Part shown: one piece after another, positions 59,250 through 64,000 of the stretch
How the letters are laid out: the number at the start of each line of letters is the position of its first letter
How positions within the stretch are numbered: the first letter of the stretch is position 1
NCBI RefSeq assembly: GCF_029227915.1
Contig: NC_079877.1
Span: 28,237,851 to 28,301,850 of the forward strand
Reading direction: 5' to 3'
Length of the DNA: 64,000 bases
Origin: Hydractinia symbiolongicarpus
Lineage: Eukaryota; Cnidaria; Hydrozoa; Anthoathecata; Hydractiniidae
Translations under genes and position numbers: made by a program
The notes under the pieces: generated by a model
Told to the model about the DNA's origin: nothing
Database searches by the model: none
What the model saw: only the letters and a program-made list of their open reading frames with translations

Positions 59250-59880
59250 TGTCAGCATTGCATTTTAAGCCTCTCAGATCCTATTTCGACAAGGCAAAAA
59301 CCTTGTGGAAAAATAGTTAGCATTACAGGAGTTCAGTCTGTTTTTCAACAAATAAAATTGTTATCTCAATTCTTGCAAATTGTTACGTCTTGTTAAAAGG
59401 TGATAATAAAATTCGTGAGTATTGGTAAGTCAATTTAACACTCATTGCATCAATTAAACATGGAGGTAGAAATACTTCCATGGTTAAACAATTTTTTTAC
59501 TCCGCAAAACGCGTTACGACGAAATTTCAAACAACTCATTCATGCGGTCAAGCCCCACAATACATGGCACATCATCTTAATGTATCAAAACTGTTAACTC
59601 ATAAGAAATTTTTAATACTCCAAAGTCCACAGCTAGGTAAGTCAAGCATTTATATTACAAAGACATGTGTCTAGTTAGCTAGCTTACCTCTTTCGTTTTC
59701 ATTCACGACAGAAATCTTTGCAAATTTCACGAAATTTGGCCATCTTTGCTGAGATTTATGTAGCGGCATTTTCTAAACGTACCGATTGGCGACAATTGAT
59801 GTCTACGAAAAAGAAATTTAAAATCTTACATTATTTTTTCTTATTCCAAGCGAAAATTTTGATCAATAATTATGGTTGAT
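59250..59880 (+). repeat. Segmental duplication, copy 1
   Basis: TAGTTAGCATTAC..AAATAAAATTGTTATCTC..CATGGAGGTAGAAATACT and GTAAGTCAAGCAT..GACAATTGATG match copy 2 at 60000-61660. No coding content was recognised. Confidence 0.85.
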
Positions 59881-59999
59881 TATATGTAGCAAAATTCATC
59901 GCATCGTCAGCATCGCACACGGCCATTTAAATCGGAGGAAACCTAGAAATAAAGTGTGCGCATGCGCCAATTTTTTTAAAATCCCGTACGATAAAATTT

Positions 60000-61660
60000 G
60001 ATGTCAGCATCGCGCATTTCAAGCCTTTCAGATGTTGTTTTGTAGAAAAATTATGAGGTTCCAGGACATGAAAAATCCATTCGTGAATGACAACACGATA
60101 CGAAGTTTTGGGGCCTATAATCCCATTTTTTCTTAAATATAAACAAAAAACATGCCAAAATTTATCTTTCAAAATAGCCTGTTCGTTTTAATACTTTTTG
60201 TATGATTTACTACCAAGAATAAAAATTATATTATCTCCAGGTAGGAAGTAAACGCAAGAACATTGTGGAAAAAATAGTTAGCATTACGGAAGTTTAGTTT
60301 GTTGTTCAGCAAATAAAATTGTTATCTCAATTCTTGCAATTTGTTACGTTTTGTTAAAAGGTGATAATGAAGTTCGTGAGTATTGGTAGATCAATATAAC
60401 ACTTATTGCATCAATTAACATGGAGGTAGAAATACTATTATTTATTCCGCAAAACGAGTTACCACGAAATTTCAAGCAGCCCATTTTCCAATTTATGTGG
60501 ACAAGCCGGAAATACTTGCCTCATCACCTTATTTCACACATTCGTAGAAATTTATGATTTGGTATGGGCTGCGTTCCGTCATTGTGGCAACAAAAAGTTA
60601 AAAGGGGCGCGAATAGTATAAAAACAAAGCCACCACAAATAGCACGCTATATTGACCAAAAGTTTTTGTTTATGTATTGTTTTTTTTGTTGTTGTTTTTT
60701 GCGTATAGCAGCGTTTCTCTGTTGTTTTAGTACTATTGGTAGCTATACCCAAGATAATGAAACCAGTAGATATATATTCTATTCGAATTTTCAGAAATCT
60801 CGCATCAATGGGTGTTCATTGTCTTGAAATGATTGTTTTGATTAACTTTATGTTGATATTGTTATAATGTTCGAAATTGACTCAAATTGCGTGCTCTCCA
60901 GCCATATCTCAGTTATCAAAAAATAGTCACAACTTTTAATATGATTCAATTACCATCGTCTCTTTCTCTAAGTTTCTGCCTTAATATTTTTTACCAAATT
61001 TTATCATTGTATATTTTATATTTTAATAAATACATTTTAATTATTTACCATCATAGTGTTGTGTGAGTGTTCAAACCGCTTCAGTTCTTGTTGTTTTTAC
61101 ATGAGACATTAGAAATTCGATTGGCAATATTTTATGTTAAAACTTGGACATCCATGTGTATGTGTACAAATTAAAACAGCACTTTACGACGTTTTGGGTG
61201 TCATACAACCATTTTCAAGTAAAATAAAAATTATACAACAGGTCTATAAAAACAAGAACGTTGCCATAGATACAAGATATATAAACATAATCAATACAAT
61301 ATTTAAGTATAAAGTATGTGTACAATACAAATGTGTGATCAAACCGGACGGTTTTCTTGTTAATATGTTAAAACTGTTTACTCGTAAGAATTTTTAAAAC
61401 TCAAAAGTCCACAACTAGGTAAGTCAAGCATCTATATTACAAAGACATGTCATTTTGTGTCTAGTTAGCTAAGTATTTTCATTTTTATTAGCAGGCAGAA
61501 ATCTTTGCAAACTTCACGAATTTTGGCTAAATTTGCGAAGATTTATGTAGCGAAATTTTCCAAACGTATGTATTGGCGACAATTGATGACCGCGAAATTG
61601 AAATTTAAAATTAATAATATTTTCTTGTTCCAAATTTTGATCAAGAATCTATTTCGATTC
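60000..61660 (+). repeat. Segmental duplication, copy 2, interrupted
   Basis: Matches to copy 1 lie at about 60005-60050, 60258-60545 and 61350-61640. The gaps (about 200 and 800 bases) are DNA absent from copy 1. The larger one (60546-61350) has no recognised frame or terminal repeat. Confidence 0.8.
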
Positions 61661-61719
61661 GAATTTTATGCTTATTTGTCTCAAGTATCTGCACTTTTGA
61701 AAGGTTGATAATTTGTTCT

Positions 61720-63330
61720 GTGTTATAAATTACGTCGCTATATCATTTCAAGATGAAAAAAGTCTTCAAGAGGTATGTATGAGGAATGGTCGCAAAGGAT
61801 ATAAATTAAGAGCGTATTCATTCCTTTTATTCTGCAGTGTAATGAAAATGTGAAAGAAACTTGTCTTTCTATAAGTCAAATTTCTCTGATTCCATTTATT
61901 CTAAGACCAAATTAAAAAGATTTGTTCAAATTAGAAAAATGCATTTTGAATATCAGGGAAAATACCGTTTAATTTCTCCTTCTACGTGTGGTTGTCAGTT
62001 AGACGTCACCTATGGTTACCATGGCGTGGTTAACCATGACAACGTCGACCACCCCCGATTAAATAATTCTCTTTTATCTAGACCTCCATTTTGCTATTTT
62101 AAAGTTAAGTGATCACGAGTTATAACTAACAGACTACAAGTCGAAGTTTTGACTTTAGTACAACACCAAAAGACTTGGAGCAAAAGAATTAACTATACAA
62201 AACTTTTTATATAATCTTATTAAATTTGTACCAGTCTAAAATCTCTGGAAATATTTTTTTATTATAAAGTTGGCAATGTTCACAAAATCTTTGTAATTAC
62301 TCCTCCAATACACATTAATTTTACTAAATTTAATAATACGAGCTCTGTAATTGGTTTCCTATTGTGTTTTGCTGTTGTTTTCTTGGGCGTGGACCTCAAG
62401 AAAAAGATAAAGACGAATTTATTTTGCTTTTAAATCGCCATTAGTTCTTTTAAAATATGCCGTTTAGACAACGCCATTAAGAAAAAAACATGGTAAACAC
62501 TGGAATGACAAAACCGAGTCTCCAGTGAGTGTAATTAAGAACTAATTCCGTGTGAGGTAGCACTAGTTAGTGGATAGCCTTTTTCCGGGAGTTCCCGCAA
62601 AAATACAAATCTATATCGAGAAAAACTGTTCTTTTGAAAGCTCTTTTAAAAACAATGTGATTAATTGACGAAAGACAATAAATAAATGAAATTCAGTTAC
62701 CATCTGATTTTAAGTGTACTGTCGTGCAGATTTTTAAGTTCGGAATTAAGAATAACAAAAGTTAATAAAATTTGGCTTTTCTGTAAGATAAAAACGTTTT
62801 TTGTGTGCAACAGACGCTGTTATAACTTTATTGGAAACACATATTGTACAACAAAGTAACGCAAGAAATGCTACAGAACAGATTTTGTGGAGATGTTGCA
62901 CGACAATTAGTGATTTTAATTGAAACTTAAGAAAGCAAAGAAGACGAAGAAGTAATTAAACCTGCCTGCCAGCAAAATGGATGTGTAACTGTTGTTGGGG
63001 AAAAGGTATTAAATTTATTATGGTCAAACACATCATTAATAAGTTTATCTTTTAACATTTATTTTGATGCATTTCTGTTGTTTTATCTAGCATACCATCT
63101 AAACCAATTAGAGAGGCTTATAATTATAATAAAAAAGCGGGCCCCTTTGAGAAATTGTTCTAATACGCTTACCACTCACAAAGTTTAAGCAAAACAACTT
63201 TTGAAGCAATACAGATTGGAACAATCAGACCGACAAAGTAGCTTGATAGGTACGTAGTGCACCGTCCTTATTGGTTTTCACTTTTCACATCTTGCTTTTC
63301 TAAAAGAAAATTTCAAAAACTATATTATAG
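61720..63330. other. No gene seen upstream of the small peptide gene
   Basis: AT-rich DNA. A frame at 61861-62112 has no recognised features. An unrecognised promoter or 5' exon of the peptide gene is likely in the last few hundred bases. Confidence 0.4.
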
Positions 63331-63335
63331 AAAAG

Positions 63336-63697
63336 ATGAAGCCCATGTTGATATCATCAATTTTGATATGCTTGCTTGCAACAACTGCAACTGTGGATGC
63401 TGTGTCGTATAGATATTTTATGGGCCATAAAATTGGATACGGTTGCTATTACAATAGTTGTTGGAGTTACTGCGGAGCATCATGGGTAAGTTAATTTTAG
63501 ACTTCGTATAAAAAAACGTGTATTAGATAATTTCTTGTAGTTTTTCTTTCATTTAGACCTCTGGAGAGTGGTGTTATAATCGCGATTATTCCGCTGGTAG
63601 ATACGTCACACTGCGATCATATTGCGAAAGCGATCGGGATTGCTCGGATAACTTTCACTCAACTTCCTTTTGTGGCAGTAAATGTGCTTTGTTTTGA
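63336..63697 (+). CDS. Small secreted eight-cysteine peptide, function unknown
   Basis: Two exons (63336-63485 and 63557-63697), split by a 71-base phase-0 intron with GTAAGT and ATTTAG borders, encode 96 residues. A signal peptide (MKPMLISSILICLLATTATV) is followed by a mature part of about 70 residues, rich in Tyr, Ser and Gly, with eight cysteines: two Cys-Cys-type loops near the start (GCYYNSCWSYCG), EWCY, then SYC, RDCSD and a final FCGSKC. The even Cys count and size suggest a disulfide-knotted extracellular peptide, such as an antimicrobial, matrix or venom-type peptide; the sequence alone does not decide. A poly(A) signal AATAAA lies at 63791-63796. Confidence 0.8.
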
Positions 63698-63790
63698 ACA
63701 GCACCTTGTTTGAATGGAACACCTTTTTGTTATGTTTTGTAGCTATTTTTCTTCTTCTTTTTTTTGCTATGTATTTTATTAAATGAAGCA

Positions 63791-63796
63791 AATAAA
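63791..63796 (+). promoter_or_regulatory. Poly(A) signal AATAAA of the small peptide gene
   Basis: AATAAA lies about 94 bases after the stop codon, at a typical distance. Confidence 0.6.
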
Positions 63797-64000
63797 ACAA
63801 GAACTATATAGTTTGGTTTCTTTTATTTTGAAATACAGAGTTTTTCTATATTGTAATCGCTGAGGACGAGAAACAGGAGTAGTGCAATCAAAACTTCTAG
63901 AGAAGGTACGACAAAACTGACTGGTGACTACAATTACTCACATCATAAGAGAAATTTGTTGAGTCTAATATAAAGTTTGCACTCGCGGCAAAAACTGGTA

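Noticed and set aside
1-64000. CRISPR arrays, operons, bacterial promoters or a replication origin
   Set aside because: Spliced genes, poly(A) signals and retrotransposons show eukaryotic DNA; the tandem repeats have no spacer structure.

Overview
The window looks like nuclear DNA of a cnidarian, most likely a hydrozoan. It is AT-rich, its genes are cut by many short introns with GT..AG borders, and intergenic DNA is full of decayed transposons. The gene content also fits: an astacin with ShKT and F5/8C modules, extracellular mosaics of Kunitz, VWC and EGF modules, and an Ig-superfamily receptor organised like the Alr allorecognition proteins of Hydractinia. The species assignment is inference.

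Layout. (1) 1-6956 (+): the 3' part of a large secreted mosaic gene, with a VWC-like module, a Kunitz domain, five copies of a ~125-residue domain resembling bacterial YbaY/YscW, and about six VWC modules. Every complete internal exon is phase 1-1. (2) 7.0-9.6 kb: a pogo/Tigger-type MITE and a broken LINE. (3) 9955-12480 (+): an intronless LRR + EGF type I membrane protein. (4) 14374-19594 (-): a 14-exon secreted astacin metalloprotease. (5) 19.6-24.9 kb: repeats only. (6) 24951-39269 (-): a gamma-glutamyltransferase with a membrane anchor and a 21-bp-repeat Ser/Thr stalk. Its first intron carries an almost complete but dead PIF/Harbinger transposon and a LINE fragment. (7) 41.6-42.5 kb: a broken partial copy of that gene. 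(8) 44578-48375 (-): a claudin/PMP22-like four-helix protein. (9) 49-51 kb: a tRNA-derived SINE and the 3' end of a Ty3/gypsy pol. (10) 51968-57792 (+): a three-Ig-domain membrane receptor. (11) 58-62 kb: duplicated repeats. (12) 63336-63697 (+): a small secreted eight-cysteine peptide.

Almost all host genes encode secreted or membrane proteins (adhesion, matrix, protease, ectoenzyme, junction, possible recognition). They are not an operon and no shared pathway can be shown from the sequence. The most unusual element is the repeated YbaY-like domain in an animal extracellular protein. The Ig receptor is second: two of its Ig folds lack the canonical cysteine pair.

Exon borders were chosen by hand from GT/AG sites, reading-frame continuity and family knowledge; no alignment or transcript was available.
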